Shown one piece after another: positions 54,471 through 63,547 of a DNA stretch of 64,000 bases. The stretch spans positions 78,064 to 142,063 of the forward strand of contig NZ_NEHO01000015.1 of assembly GCF_002113375.1 (NCBI RefSeq). Direction: 5' to 3'. The notes under the pieces were generated by a model. That model ran no database searches. It was not told the origin of the DNA and saw nothing but the letters and a program-made list of their open reading frames with translations. The position numbers and the translations under genes are program-made. This DNA comes from Pseudomonas sp. R37(2017). Lineage in GTDB: Bacteria > Pseudomonadota > Gammaproteobacteria > Pseudomonadales > Pseudomonadaceae. Position 1 is the stretch's first letter. Each line of letters starts with the position of its first letter.

Positions 54471-55457
54471 TTAATGTGGCACTGTCAGCACCACCTTTCC
54501 AATGTGCTGCCCGGACTCCATCAGCGCATGCGCCTGTGCGGCGTCATTAAGGGGAAATGTTTTGAATATCAAGGGCTTGATGGCTCTGCTACGAACATGG
54601 GGCCAAACCTTGGACTCGAGCTCGGTAATGATGCTGGCCTTGTCGTCGTGACTACGCGAGCGCAGCGTAGAGCCAATATGGGTAAGGCGTTTGACCAGCA
54701 TTGGAAACAGGTCGACCTGGGTGGCCGGTCCCTTGATCACACCGATTTGCACGATTCTGGCATTCATGGCTGCGGCTTGGAAGTTACGCGACACGTAGTC
54801 CCCGGCAATGATGTCGACAATCACATCTACACCAAGATTGTTGGTACCCAGCATGACCTGTTCGACGAAATCCTGTTCGTTGTAGTTGATGGCAACATCG
54901 GCACCAAGGGCCAAGCTAGCTGCCTGCTGCTGCGCATTGGCGACAGTCGTAAATATCTTCGAGGCGCCAAATACCTTGGCCAGCATCGTCGCCGTTGTGC
55001 CAATACCAGAGGCGCCACCATGAATTAAGACGGACTCTCCTGCCTTGAACTGGCCGCGCTGGAAGAGATTGACCCAGACAGTCATGAAGGTTTCGGGCAA
55101 CGCAGCGCCCTCGCTCATCGACAGGCCGTGGGGCAAATGAATGGTGGTGCGCTCATCCGCCACGGCATACTCGGCATAACCGCCGCCCGGAACCAGAGCA
55201 ATGACCGGGTCGCCAAGCCTAAAGCGCGTCACCTCTTTGCCCAGAGCAATGACTTCCCCGGCTATTTCCAGGCCCGGAATGTCCGACGCGCCCGGTGGTG
55301 GGTCGTAAAGCCCCTTGCGCTGGAGCAGATCCGGGCCGTTGACGCCAGCCGCGTGAACACGGATCAGGACTTCTCGTGGGTTGGGGGTGGGTACCGGACG
55401 TTCAGTGGGTTTCAATTTGTCCGGGCCACCTGGTTGAGTTATCTCGATGGCCGTCAT
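54471..55457 (-). CDS. Zinc-free quinone oxidoreductase (MDR family)
   Basis: The 328-aa protein is a quinone-oxidoreductase-type medium-chain dehydrogenase. It has VLIRVHAAGVNGPDLLQRKGLY and IPGLEIAGEVIALG at the N-terminus, LIHGGASGIGTTATMLAKVFGA (NADPH-binding loop) near residue 145, and a PIG3-like C-terminus. It lacks the structural-zinc cysteines. ATG 55457 is preceded by AAGG; an ATG at 55490 with AGGA is a good alternative. It is divergent from a LysR regulator 165 bp away, the usual regulator-target layout. Confidence 0.85.
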   Translation of the reverse strand: MTAIEITQPGGPDKLKPTERPVPTPNPREVLIRVHAAGVNGPDLLQRKGLYDPPPGASDIPGLEIAGEVIALGKEVTRFRLGDPVIALVPGGGYAEYAVADERTTIHLPHGLSMSEGAALPETFMTVWVNLFQRGQFKAGESVLIHGGASGIGTTATMLAKVFGASKIFTTVANAQQQAASLALGADVAINYNEQDFVEQVMLGTNNLGVDVIVDIIAGDYVSRNFQAAAMNARIVQIGVIKGPATQVDLFPMLVKRLTHIGSTLRSRSHDDKASIITELESKVWPHVRSRAIKPLIFKTFPLNDAAQAHALMESGQHIGKVVLTVPH

Positions 55458-55621
55458 TTGCGAACCTTGCTTATTGCGGGAGCTACTCATGGGATAATCC
55501 TGATAGATGTGAGCTCCAGCCGTTTTGGCTGGATTGCACAAAGGGTACGCAAGCTTCGCAGCGGGGGCGCGCGGCGATTTTGCGAAGCTCTGTTGCAACG
55601 ATTCTTCATGAGAGCATTCAG

Positions 55622-56500
55622 ATGAACTGGGATGATGCACGGGTCTTGCTTGCGCTGGGCCGTGAGCTGACATTACGGCGGGCGGCGAGAGAGCTTCGTG
55701 TGGACCAGGCTACGGTGGGGCGTCGAATTGCCGCTATGGAGACCGATCTGGGATCGACGTTGTTCCTGCGGACCCCCGCCGGCTACCAATTGACGACCGT
55801 TGGTGAGATGGCCTTTGAAATGGCCGAGAAAATGGAGCAGGCGGCACTGGAACTGACTCGACGCACGCGTGGGGCGGACAATGAGCTGGCCGGCGAAGTC
55901 CGGATATCGACCACTGACTCCTTAGCCTACGACTTCGTGATACCCGCGCTGAAGGCGCTGCATCTTGAACATCCCGACATCAGCATCGTCCTCAACAGCA
56001 CCTCCGAGGTCGTTAATCTGTCGAAACGTGAAACCGACATCGCCATCAGAAATCAGCGCCCGGACAATCCGGATCTGATTCTGCGAAAGTTGGCGGACTG
56101 GCCGATGGGTCTTTTTGCTTCCATTGAGTACCTGCAACGTCATGGCATACCAGAGGAAGGTAATGGATTCAAAGGTCATGATCTGGTCATGTATGAGCCG
56201 TACTGGCGTGACCGGCAAAATCCGACTTTGGTGGACGAACCTATAGATCAGGCCAGAGTGGTAGTAGCGGTGAATTCCAGCATGATGGTCCGGCGTTCGA
56301 TAGCGGAGGGTTTGGGCATCAGCGAGATACCGATCGAGATGGGGCTGCGTGATGGCCTCCAGCGAGTATGGCCCTCACGAAAAAGAAGCAGACCCTACGA
56401 AGTCTGGATGGTCACCCACAGGGATCTACGTCACACTGCGCGGTTACGCTTCGTGATTAATTACCTAGCGAAGTCCTTCACGGGATCGGAAGCTGACTGA
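55622..56500 (+). CDS. LysR-family transcriptional regulator
   Basis: The 292-aa protein begins NWDDARVLLALGRELTLRRAARELRVDQATVGRRIAAMETDLGSTLFLRTPAGYQLT, a complete winged HTH, and continues with a substrate-binding domain (VRISTTDSLAYDFVIPALKALHLEHPDISIVL). The longer frame from 55376 would begin inside the divergent gene and is rejected. It likely controls the quinone oxidoreductase gene it faces. The inducer is unknown. Confidence 0.87.
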   Translation: MNWDDARVLLALGRELTLRRAARELRVDQATVGRRIAAMETDLGSTLFLRTPAGYQLTTVGEMAFEMAEKMEQAALELTRRTRGADNELAGEVRISTTDSLAYDFVIPALKALHLEHPDISIVLNSTSEVVNLSKRETDIAIRNQRPDNPDLILRKLADWPMGLFASIEYLQRHGIPEEGNGFKGHDLVMYEPYWRDRQNPTLVDEPIDQARVVVAVNSSMMVRRSIAEGLGISEIPIEMGLRDGLQRVWPSRKRSRPYEVWMVTHRDLRHTARLRFVINYLAKSFTGSEAD

Positions 56501-56523
56501 GAGTTGGTTGGAGCAGGCGGACA

Positions 56524-57426
56524 CTACTCCAGTTCAAGCTGCCTGGCGTCTGAAGCCACCGCTTCCATGATGGACACTAGTTCCTCAAGCAATTCCGCAT
56601 AGTAGCGAGTGAGATAACCAGCAATGGCCTCGTTGCGAAGGAGCCGAACGAGATAACCTTTTGCCACAACCAAGACCAGCATCGTTTCACCTAACGTATC
56701 TTCAACCTGCTTGTAATCATGTCGAAGGTTCTCCATTTCTCGTTCCATACGGGCGATATCAACGGCACTGATGTCACTGGGTTTTTTCTTCTGTTCAACC
56801 AGCATCTCCGGTCGCGATGCTGCCAAAACCATTCGCTCATAATTCCGTGTGAAGCAGTTGGCTGAAATCATCATTTCAACAGTTTCAATCTGGCGTATTG
56901 GTTTCATCAGTCAAAGGGCCCGAAACACATCCTGCGATACCATCCGCACCTTGAGCATCTCAGCCACTTCTGGCGCTATGCCCTTCAGCAGATTTTCTCT
57001 TTCGTGAACCCTATCGACATTGATCCCAAGCACTGCGGCAATTCGAGATGCTTCAATACCTTTCTTCAGTGCAGAAATGATCATTTTATGTTCTTGGATC
57101 GGAGTCAGTCGGTTGATTTGCCGGTTGTATGTGAACCCCTCATCATCGGTAGAAGTCAGGCATAGCGCCTTGACGGCCCCCCGTTCCTTGAGCGCCTCAA
57201 GGCGAAAGTGCCCATCCAAAAGCATGAATGAAGATAATCCACCGGTGATGATCGGCTTGGGATGAACCACAAGGGGTTCAACGACTCCTAGCTCCCTTAT
57301 TGAACTCAAAATGCTGGCGTATTTTTTACTTCCCGATATCAGTTGCTCGACCTTTCGTGAGGGAAGGATTCGCTCCAGAGAAATTGCAATGACTCATTGC
57401 TCGAATGCCTGTTTGACCTCAGTCAT
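56524..57426 (-). pseudogene. ParB/RepB-like partition protein gene with two in-frame TGA codons
   Basis: One frame of 301 codons runs from ATG 57426 (GGAG upstream) to 56524. It encodes a ParB-like N-terminal domain (SLERILPSRKVEQL, EPLVVHP, LLDGHFRLEALKERG), a KorB/HTH segment and a RepB C-terminal domain (KPIRQIETVEMMISANCF). TGA occurs at codon 11 (57394-57396) and at codon 172 (56911-56913, between FRAL and LMKPIRQ, where relatives have an Arg). Everything else is in frame and conserved in style. Most simply the gene is decayed. Restart at internal codons could still give two partial proteins (56911-57309 and 56524-56907). Confidence 0.75.
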
Positions 57427-57638
57427 CGCTGCGAATCTCCAAAAATCCGGTTAGCCAAAGGTTTGGGCATGTCCGGAATATCTTCGTTGCAAAGCAGTGT
57501 CCTGAAGTAGTCATCGGTCAACAGTTTGCGCATCGCGGTGACGATAATCAGTAGTCGCTGTTGATTGATGTATGAGGACGCGAGACTTTGCGTATCCATC
57601 AACAAGTCAAATAGTGACTCCCTCGCATCAGTTTCGAA
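57423..57638 (-). pseudogene. C-terminal fragment of a second RepB-like protein
   Basis: About 70 codons (ETDARESLFDLLMDTQSLASSYINQQRLLIIVTAMRKLL... to FGDSQR) read like the C-terminal end of a partition or plasmid-maintenance protein. The frame overlaps the next gene's start by ATGA, as in paired repB genes, but is closed upstream by TGA and has no proper start with ribosome site. The 5' part seems lost near 57640. A short independent gene starting at TTG 57605 is a less likely alternative. Confidence 0.5.
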
Positions 57639-57670
57639 TCAGTGCCCCTTGTAACCCTGTTTTTTACGCT

Positions 57671-57689
57671 GTTAACCACCGTGGTTAAC
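57671..57689. promoter_or_regulatory. 19-bp palindrome, possible parS-like or operator site
   Basis: GTTAACCACCGTGGTTAAC has perfect 9-bp arms around one base. It sits upstream of the two RepB-like fragments and downstream of the recombinase operon. Its GTTAAC ends resemble the GTT...AAC ends of RepB-bound parS sites of repABC plasmids. It could equally be a binding site for the small HTH protein. Confidence 0.55.
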
Positions 57690-57886
57690 AAAGCTAAAAG
57701 CAGGATTACAACAATGCAGGTTTTGCAAGATTGTGGACTGCTGATGGGATGGGGGCTTTTCGGATCATGGCGGACCTGCCTCAGCGATAATGGGCTATGG
57801 AATGACTAACAGGTGAATTGGTTGCGGACAGTTTTCAGCCTTCGGGCTGCAATGTTGCCATCGCAGAACCTGTCCTGCTAATTGTT

Positions 57887-58339
57887 TTACTCTGGCCGAC
57901 CACTGATCACTGAAGGCATTTTTCCACCGAGAAGTAGGGTCGCTCGCAATTCAGCGATGATTTTATCCCGCTGTGCCACTTCCTCATCGCGCAGCCGCAC
58001 TGTCAATGCCAATGCCTGAATATGCTGTGCACACCGTACTGCCACCTCCTTATATGTTTTGGCCTTGGCGTTTTCCGTTCGTCGCAGTTCTTCAAGCTCG
58101 TGTTTGAGACGCTTTATCTGGTCCATGAGATTCGATGGTTCGCTTTCAGAGAGATGGCTTTGGGCGCTAGCAATATCGGCCAAGACGTCCGGGAAACGAT
58201 ACAACGTGGCTCTGCCAACACTGGCTTCTCTTGCTACGTTACTGGGCGTCAGCTTGGCGTCAGTTCGAACCGGGCAGCCGCGGATGATTCGATCCATCGC
58301 ATCGATCAGCTTTTGCCTCGTCTGGTCTGTCCTCTTCAT
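57887..58339 (-). CDS. ginD: GinD-like small HTH/coiled-coil protein (DUF6262/TnpC-like)
   Basis: The 150-aa protein has an N-terminal HTH (LTPSNVAREASVGRATLYRFPDVL) and a C-terminal coiled coil (NLMDQIKRLKHELEELRRTENAKAK). This matches the small fourth protein that follows three tyrosine recombinases in GInt islands and the TnpC protein of Tn554-like elements, where it assists recombination. ATG 58339 lies 2 bp past the ginC stop with GAGGG upstream, so the four genes form one operon. The symbol follows GInt naming. Confidence 0.82.
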   Translation of the reverse strand: MKRTDQTRQKLIDAMDRIIRGCPVRTDAKLTPSNVAREASVGRATLYRFPDVLADIASAQSHLSESEPSNLMDQIKRLKHELEELRRTENAKAKTYKEVAVRCAQHIQALALTVRLRDEEVAQRDKIIAELRATLLLGGKMPSVISGRPE

Positions 58340-58341
58340 GC

Positions 58342-60255
58342 TTAACCCTCAATAGCATCACCTGAGTTTGGCGGCGTTGATCCGTGCAGCAACGGAGTTA
58401 TGATTGATTCGATACGCCTATGCTCCCGTTCTAACACCTCTTTCTGTGCATCGTTTATTCCTTTTGTGCGCAGCATCGCTCCAAGGTCACTCGCCAGCAC
58501 TTGCCACGCAGGTAAATGCCGTCGAGAGATGCATGCGTTGGCGCACCGATCTGGGCTACAAGAACTAGTAATCGGTTGGTTCGGCTTATCCGCCGGCGCA
58601 TACGGCTTGCAAGCTGCACGATCGGGGTCGTAAAAACAGTAGCTGTAAGGTCCCACGTGAAATGTTTTTTTATTGTGCTTTAGATAGAACAAGACATCAT
58701 CAAATCGCCGGTCCCCTGCCGAACCGAACAATTCAAGGATTTCCTTGGACTTGATCCCCGCGACAGCACCTTCCGACACCTCATAGGCCAAGTCAGTCAT
58801 GACCTCATCGATCAGGGCAGCCTCCTCTTGGGCTACGAGTTTGTTCCAACTGGGGTCACTGGCGGCATAGCCTTGTGTGGTGGTGATGCGAGCATGGCCG
58901 AATAGATTTTTGCCCGCGATGATGCCAAACGGCTGCCAGACGATCCATCGGGCCAGCGATCGCCGAAATTGGGAGGTTTTAAGTGCCCATTGGCTACCAT
59001 CTGCATTAACCACGGGAGAGCCATCGCTGTTTTTGGCCAGGGCAAGTAGGCGCCTCAGATTATTCGTGGTGGTGCTGTTGGCGCCAAAACGGGAAAACAA
59101 TCGGATCTTATCAAAAGCGGGGTCGGCGGTCGCCAACTTCTCCAGAGCCTTTAGTGCGTCATGAACTTCTTTGATGACCACCCACGTCCGCTCTTCGCCG
59201 CCGATTTCATCGGAAATATCTTCTTCAGCATTTTTGAACGTGCGGCCCGTGACTCGATAGGTTTTGGGTTGTCCTGCGCTGTCGTATTCGATGGTCGTCG
59301 AGTTTGGACCGAGCGACCGCACTTCGCTATCCCGCATGGCGGACAACCCGGCAATGATGACCATAAACGCGGCATAAACAATTCCGATGTCCGCTTCTAA
59401 ATCTTGCCAGTTGTCGTAAAATTTGGTCCTTTCACCTGCATCTAAGTTAGTGAAAAGAGGGTGGCGTTTTAACTTAGACCTCAGCTTAGTGAATTTTTTG
59501 CACCGTTCACTCTTTTCTTTGTTGGACACCTTTTCGGATAGACGAGGCGGCGCTTTGCGCAACACGCGGATGAGCGGGTCAATGACGTCGGCTTGAGTAA
59601 GCTGTATTGAGAGCTTGTATAAAGGTTGCATTACCTCGTCTGGGATTATCTCAGTCCGATTCTCCCCCGTGTTTTGATAACCCAAGACACGTGTCACCGC
59701 GCGGCCATTCCAAGGACTGAAATTTAAGCCGTAATCCATGTATTGGGCGTAACGCAACATAATTGGAATGGGAAGGACTACTGTTACCACATAGGCGAAC
59801 GACCGGGTACCTTCGCCGTTAAGCTTGGGTGCGTTTTTCAGCCACTCCACATACTGATCAAGATCACGTTGAGTAGTGTCAGCAAAGCTCAATTTTCCCT
59901 CGGACTCCAGCCAGCGAGCTAGTATGCTGAGATATGAAACCTCTTCGATGACCGTTTGAATTTTGACTTTCTTTACTCCTGATACTGCACCTCTTACAAA
60001 AATTCGCGCATAAGCAAATTCCTTTAATGTTCGGTAAAACTGATGATTCGCTGTATCGATAACTTCGTTCTCGTTCTGACTGAAGATTTTGAGCCAATAG
60101 ATCCGGGTTCTGGCGTTGGGGGATCGAACCTCATTTTCGAAGTCCCATACATCATCGATAAATCGTGAAACCTTAGAAACAGGTGCCAAATCTTCGACGT
60201 GTCGCGACAAGGATTGACCCCGGGGAAGAGGAGAGTGAACGCTGCTGACAACCAT
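58342..60255 (-). CDS. ginC: Tyrosine recombinase GinC-like, third of the trio
   Basis: The 637-aa protein has tyrosine-recombinase box I in IIAGLSAMRDSEVRSL, a box II region QFRRSLARW where the usual HxxR His is Gln, and the distal FGHARITTTQGYAA with His and the nucleophilic Tyr. A C-terminal region of about 150 residues contains cysteines (CFYDPDRAACKPY, CSPDRCANACISRR) suggesting metal binding. GAGGAC precedes ATG 60255, one base after ginB. Large size and position match the third GInt recombinase. Confidence 0.85.
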   Translation of the reverse strand: MVVSSVHSPLPRGQSLSRHVEDLAPVSKVSRFIDDVWDFENEVRSPNARTRIYWLKIFSQNENEVIDTANHQFYRTLKEFAYARIFVRGAVSGVKKVKIQTVIEEVSYLSILARWLESEGKLSFADTTQRDLDQYVEWLKNAPKLNGEGTRSFAYVVTVVLPIPIMLRYAQYMDYGLNFSPWNGRAVTRVLGYQNTGENRTEIIPDEVMQPLYKLSIQLTQADVIDPLIRVLRKAPPRLSEKVSNKEKSERCKKFTKLRSKLKRHPLFTNLDAGERTKFYDNWQDLEADIGIVYAAFMVIIAGLSAMRDSEVRSLGPNSTTIEYDSAGQPKTYRVTGRTFKNAEEDISDEIGGEERTWVVIKEVHDALKALEKLATADPAFDKIRLFSRFGANSTTTNNLRRLLALAKNSDGSPVVNADGSQWALKTSQFRRSLARWIVWQPFGIIAGKNLFGHARITTTQGYAASDPSWNKLVAQEEAALIDEVMTDLAYEVSEGAVAGIKSKEILELFGSAGDRRFDDVLFYLKHNKKTFHVGPYSYCFYDPDRAACKPYAPADKPNQPITSSCSPDRCANACISRRHLPAWQVLASDLGAMLRTKGINDAQKEVLEREHRRIESIITPLLHGSTPPNSGDAIEG

Positions 60256-60256
60256 C

Positions 60257-62065
60257 TTAATATGTCCTCATTTCAGGCGGCACATAGGGGCTAAGCTCTT
60301 TTGCAGCAGTCTTTGCCAAAGTGATGGATTCGTTGGAAAACGCCGGCAGAATATAGGAGGTGATAAGCGCGTAGGGATAACCGAATTTCTTTTCCCATTC
60401 TTGCTCCGAGAGCATACGCCGCTGTTCCAAGAAAAAATCCATATACCATAGAACTTTGGGGAGATTCCGACTGGTCCATATGGAGTTGGGACAGCCAAAA
60501 CAGGCCCAGACCTTTCCGCACAATTGTCCCGGTATACCACCCGGGGCGTTAAACATGTCTTTACAGTCCGCAATTAGCATTTCCTGTTGACCGTTGAGGA
60601 TGGCTTCGGCTGTAACAATATCGGTTTTAATGATTGAGGCTGCCTCGGCGGCGCTGTTACCTTCGGGCACTACCGCACCCGAGAAAAATGCATGAAACTG
60701 ATGTTGCCCATTCATGATGGCTCGATTATGGACATCTTCACTCATACGGTTATTGACGTACTCAACCGTGGTGCTGTCTCTGCGGTGGTCGTGTCCTGCC
60801 AACTGCAGATCGCCATTGGAGTGCCGATAACTAAGTGTCTTTCGTGTAGTCCTCAGTCGGTCCGCGCGAAGCTGCAAAGGGGTACCATCGTCGTGTTTAA
60901 GGTTGTGTCGTTTGGCAAACGCGCAGACAGCCCTGGCAAATGTGACTTCAGCGGGTGATGAAATAAAATTACCACGCTTGTGTTTTGCTACCAGCCATAG
61001 TGAATTATCGTTAACGAATTCACAGTCACGGGAAAGTTTTAAATACATTCGTATTAAACCTCCTGGACTAAAGTTTCCTTCGGTTCGCACGGGTAGAGTC
61101 ATTGGCCCATCAGATCTCAACTTAACGTAATGGAGCAGGGTTTCATGCGCCGCGGTCTTTTGTTTGTCGAGGCAGTTTCTTTTAAGGCGCATAGCGCTCT
61201 CAGGATTCAACCCTGTTTTTATGCATAACAACAGATAGAACGGCAGCATGTCTTCCAGCGTTGGGTAAATTGCCCGAAAGGCCTCAGTGATATTGCCAAA
61301 TTCACCTTTACTTAGATTGTGAAGTTCACTGTAGGAAACGTACCGCCCAGCGATCACGTTCTCCAGATACCAGACCTTATTCGCCAGTGTGGACCAACCA
61401 TATTCTCGAGGGTCTTTCCCCAGTCGCCGAAGTTCCTGTTTATCCGTAACTAAGCGCACAACCGTTTTTCTAATATCGTCGCGACAGGCTTTCTCAATTT
61501 GATGGAATTCATGATCGGTATAAGGTTGTTTGTGGTCCGCTTTTTTCGGTCTGTTATTACCAAAATCAAAACAGAGGTGTTGAAGAACATTTTCGGGATA
61601 AGTACCAGGATGAATGTTCTCGATCTCTAGGAAGAATCGCTGCATCCGTTTCAATCGCTGGTACCCGGTGCTGCTACCGGTCACAGAAAGGAGGCCTTCG
61701 GACAGTTCCTCCAGTACTGGTACCGTAAGATCGCTAAGCTTTTTGATGGGGCTGGCACCTGACGCTTCGCGGGCCTGCATAACCTTAGCGAATGCACATA
61801 AAGTGTCGTGGTAGGTGCGCATCGAGGATGGGGACTGGCATACGTCGACAGCCCGTTCGACGGCAATCAAAAGCGCCTGCGCTAAACCGGAACGTTCGCC
61901 CAGCACAGAGAGGTCTATCCATCCCGTGGCGCGGTCCGGGAATGAGCGCTCGATACGCAGCGCTCTGATCGCGTTAGCGTTCAAAGGATCTTCCTGGGGA
62001 AGCGCCTTGAAGGTAAGCCGATTTTGACGTACTGAAGGCAGGGGTGGGTCGGCCTTGTCCTTCAT
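60257..62065 (-). CDS. ginB: Tyrosine recombinase GinB-like, second of the trio
   Basis: The 602-aa protein begins at ATG 62065 with GAGGAGGAG upstream; the longer frame to 62119 lies inside ginA. Its catalytic region is altered. Box I reads CIKTGLNPESAMRL, with Asn where the first catalytic Arg is expected. Box II reads ADRLRTTRKTL, and only the C-terminal AGHDHRRDSTTVEYVNNR keeps His and Tyr. A cysteine cluster (CKDMF, CGKVWACFGCP) follows. It may act more as a structural subunit in a mixed recombinase complex. Its start overlaps the ginA stop by one base. Confidence 0.85.
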   Translation of the reverse strand: MKDKADPPLPSVRQNRLTFKALPQEDPLNANAIRALRIERSFPDRATGWIDLSVLGERSGLAQALLIAVERAVDVCQSPSSMRTYHDTLCAFAKVMQAREASGASPIKKLSDLTVPVLEELSEGLLSVTGSSTGYQRLKRMQRFFLEIENIHPGTYPENVLQHLCFDFGNNRPKKADHKQPYTDHEFHQIEKACRDDIRKTVVRLVTDKQELRRLGKDPREYGWSTLANKVWYLENVIAGRYVSYSELHNLSKGEFGNITEAFRAIYPTLEDMLPFYLLLCIKTGLNPESAMRLKRNCLDKQKTAAHETLLHYVKLRSDGPMTLPVRTEGNFSPGGLIRMYLKLSRDCEFVNDNSLWLVAKHKRGNFISSPAEVTFARAVCAFAKRHNLKHDDGTPLQLRADRLRTTRKTLSYRHSNGDLQLAGHDHRRDSTTVEYVNNRMSEDVHNRAIMNGQHQFHAFFSGAVVPEGNSAAEAASIIKTDIVTAEAILNGQQEMLIADCKDMFNAPGGIPGQLCGKVWACFGCPNSIWTSRNLPKVLWYMDFFLEQRRMLSEQEWEKKFGYPYALITSYILPAFSNESITLAKTAAKELSPYVPPEMRTY

Positions 62066-63366
62066 CACTCCTCCTCTTGGCACAACAATTCTTCGATGTC
62101 GCAAAACTCTGCTGACCATTCGCTGATCGCAAGGTCTGTTAACCTATCGTGAAGATTGATGTAATCAAGGTATTTGTAGGTGGTTGATATTTGAGCATGC
62201 CCGAGCAACTGTTGGACTTTTCGGACAGGGTCCTCGCAGATTCGCAGGTAGGTCTGTTTATCGAGAGAGACGTTTTCCTCTTGCGTCTTGTTCACCATCA
62301 ACTGGATCAGTTTTGACAAGGTATAGATCGCGAATGAGTGACGTAGAAAGTGTGGAGTACAATCCACACCAGAGGCAATTGCCGCGCGTTTGAATGTCTT
62401 TTCGACGGCATTCCTTGATAATGCATTACCTTCTTCGTTGAGCCATATCTCTTCTGGGGGCTTGAACAGCGGGTCATGCGCTTCGCGACTCTCCAGATAA
62501 ATAGTCCTCTCGTCCTGGCAGTAACGATGGATGTCTCGAAGTATCTGTTTAGGTATACGTATTAACCTGCTCTTTTTTCCTTTGGTTATTTCTCGCCTCA
62601 ACCGAAAGGGTACCGATTTCATCTGCGTGAACTGCGCATCCTCTGGATCAGGCAGTTCGTCATAGCGCATTTTTAATGCCTCCGTAATGCGCATGCCTGT
62701 CTGGATCAGAAGCTTGGATAACACAATATTTCGAGAGGAGGTCCTTGAACGACAACCACCAACATTGCGTAGCCCTGTTACAAAGATTCGAAACTGCTCG
62801 ACGGTAACAAAACGGACTCTATTCTCAGAGCCTCGGTCGCGCATGGCGCCCCCTTGCTTGACCAAGTGGATCTCACCATTCAAAAGCGTTCGTTTCCACT
62901 TGTAGGGAATCGGGGTTTCGGAAATGAGCTTTTGCCAAACCGCCCAATCATAGAACCTGGTAATGGCGGCCATAGCTAAGTTCCAAGTACTTGGAGAAAC
63001 ACCAGCGACCATACGTCTCACTCGGTAGTAAGCGCGCAAGTCTTGGTTTTTGGCTTCACGCCACGTTTTTCCCTGTGCTAACAACCAGCGAAACCAAATG
63101 TCCAATTGCTCGGCATAGGCGCGTAGTGTTCCGATACTACGAGCGCCATCTGTAGATACGAAGCTGAAAAATCCACTCAATTCGTGATCGAAGTGCCCAG
63201 CTTCATCCAGATAAAAGGGGAGCCCGTCGAACACACCAATTACTTTGATCGCGCCTTTTATAAGGTCATCCGCTAACTGGTACGGTGCACCTTCAAGCAA
63301 GAGAGGTGATCCATCAATTTCGATGGTGTCTTTTAAACGCGATACATCAGTGTAAAACAAATGCAT
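62065..63366 (-). CDS. ginA: Tyrosine recombinase GinA-like, first of the trio
   Basis: The 433-aa integrase has an N-terminal SAM-like core-binding domain (about 95-170) and a complete catalytic domain: Arg in QTGMRITEALKM, Lys in TKGKKSRLIRIPK, HxxR in PHFLRHSFAIYTL, and His with the Tyr nucleophile in LLGHAQISTTYKYLDY. ATG 63366 is preceded by GGGAGGG and is preferred to an ATG nine codons upstream. It lies 180 bp from the right end of the island, reading inward, as expected for an element-borne integrase that recognises the adjacent end. Confidence 0.9.
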   Translation of the reverse strand: MHLFYTDVSRLKDTIEIDGSPLLLEGAPYQLADDLIKGAIKVIGVFDGLPFYLDEAGHFDHELSGFFSFVSTDGARSIGTLRAYAEQLDIWFRWLLAQGKTWREAKNQDLRAYYRVRRMVAGVSPSTWNLAMAAITRFYDWAVWQKLISETPIPYKWKRTLLNGEIHLVKQGGAMRDRGSENRVRFVTVEQFRIFVTGLRNVGGCRSRTSSRNIVLSKLLIQTGMRITEALKMRYDELPDPEDAQFTQMKSVPFRLRREITKGKKSRLIRIPKQILRDIHRYCQDERTIYLESREAHDPLFKPPEEIWLNEEGNALSRNAVEKTFKRAAIASGVDCTPHFLRHSFAIYTLSKLIQLMVNKTQEENVSLDKQTYLRICEDPVRKVQQLLGHAQISTTYKYLDYINLHDRLTDLAISEWSAEFCDIEELLCQEEE

Positions 63367-63547
63367 GACACCCTCCCGGGCGGCCCGTTGCATTGGGTTA
63401 TACGACTCCTCGCATAGCCGGAAAGAATAGCTGCGGAGCGTTGATCCACAAGGTGACGGAATTGGTCTGGGTTATCCGCTCCCTTCTCGTGCAATCAGTC
63501 GGCATCAGTTCACTCGCAGACAGGTGAGACAGTCTGAGCGGTCAACC
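63367..63547. other. Right end of the island (attR region)
   Basis: The segment between ginA and the resumed hlyD frame is non-coding. It contains TGAGACAGTC at 63525-63534, the exact inverted copy of the left-end repeat, 13 bp before homology to hlyD resumes at AAATCGTTC. It must also hold the ginABCD promoter. No tRNA or long direct repeat is present at the junction. Confidence 0.65.

Larger units (their letters stand above)
19441..63547. mobile_element. GInt-type genomic island (three tyrosine recombinases) inserted in hlyD
   Basis: The two parts of one hlyD gene bracket about 44.1 kb. The right end carries three large tyrosine recombinase genes and a small HTH gene in one leftward operon, the ginABCD layout that defines GInt islands in Pseudomonas. 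A 10-bp inverted repeat, GACTGTCTCA at 19455-19464 and TGAGACAGTC at 63525-63534, lies 13-14 bp inside the junctions. Exact ends are uncertain by about 10 bp because the codons at the junctions (GACCACTTT and AAATCGTTC) both encode plausible hlyD sequence. Cargo includes an IS110 element, a second hlyD, Druantia, hemB, lva genes and repB-like genes. It could be a composite of successive insertions. Confidence 0.78.

Noticed and set aside
56911..56913. TGA recoding (selenocysteine or programmed readthrough) in the repB-like gene
   Set aside because: No SECIS-like hairpin was seen after either TGA, and the family does not use selenocysteine; decay is simpler.
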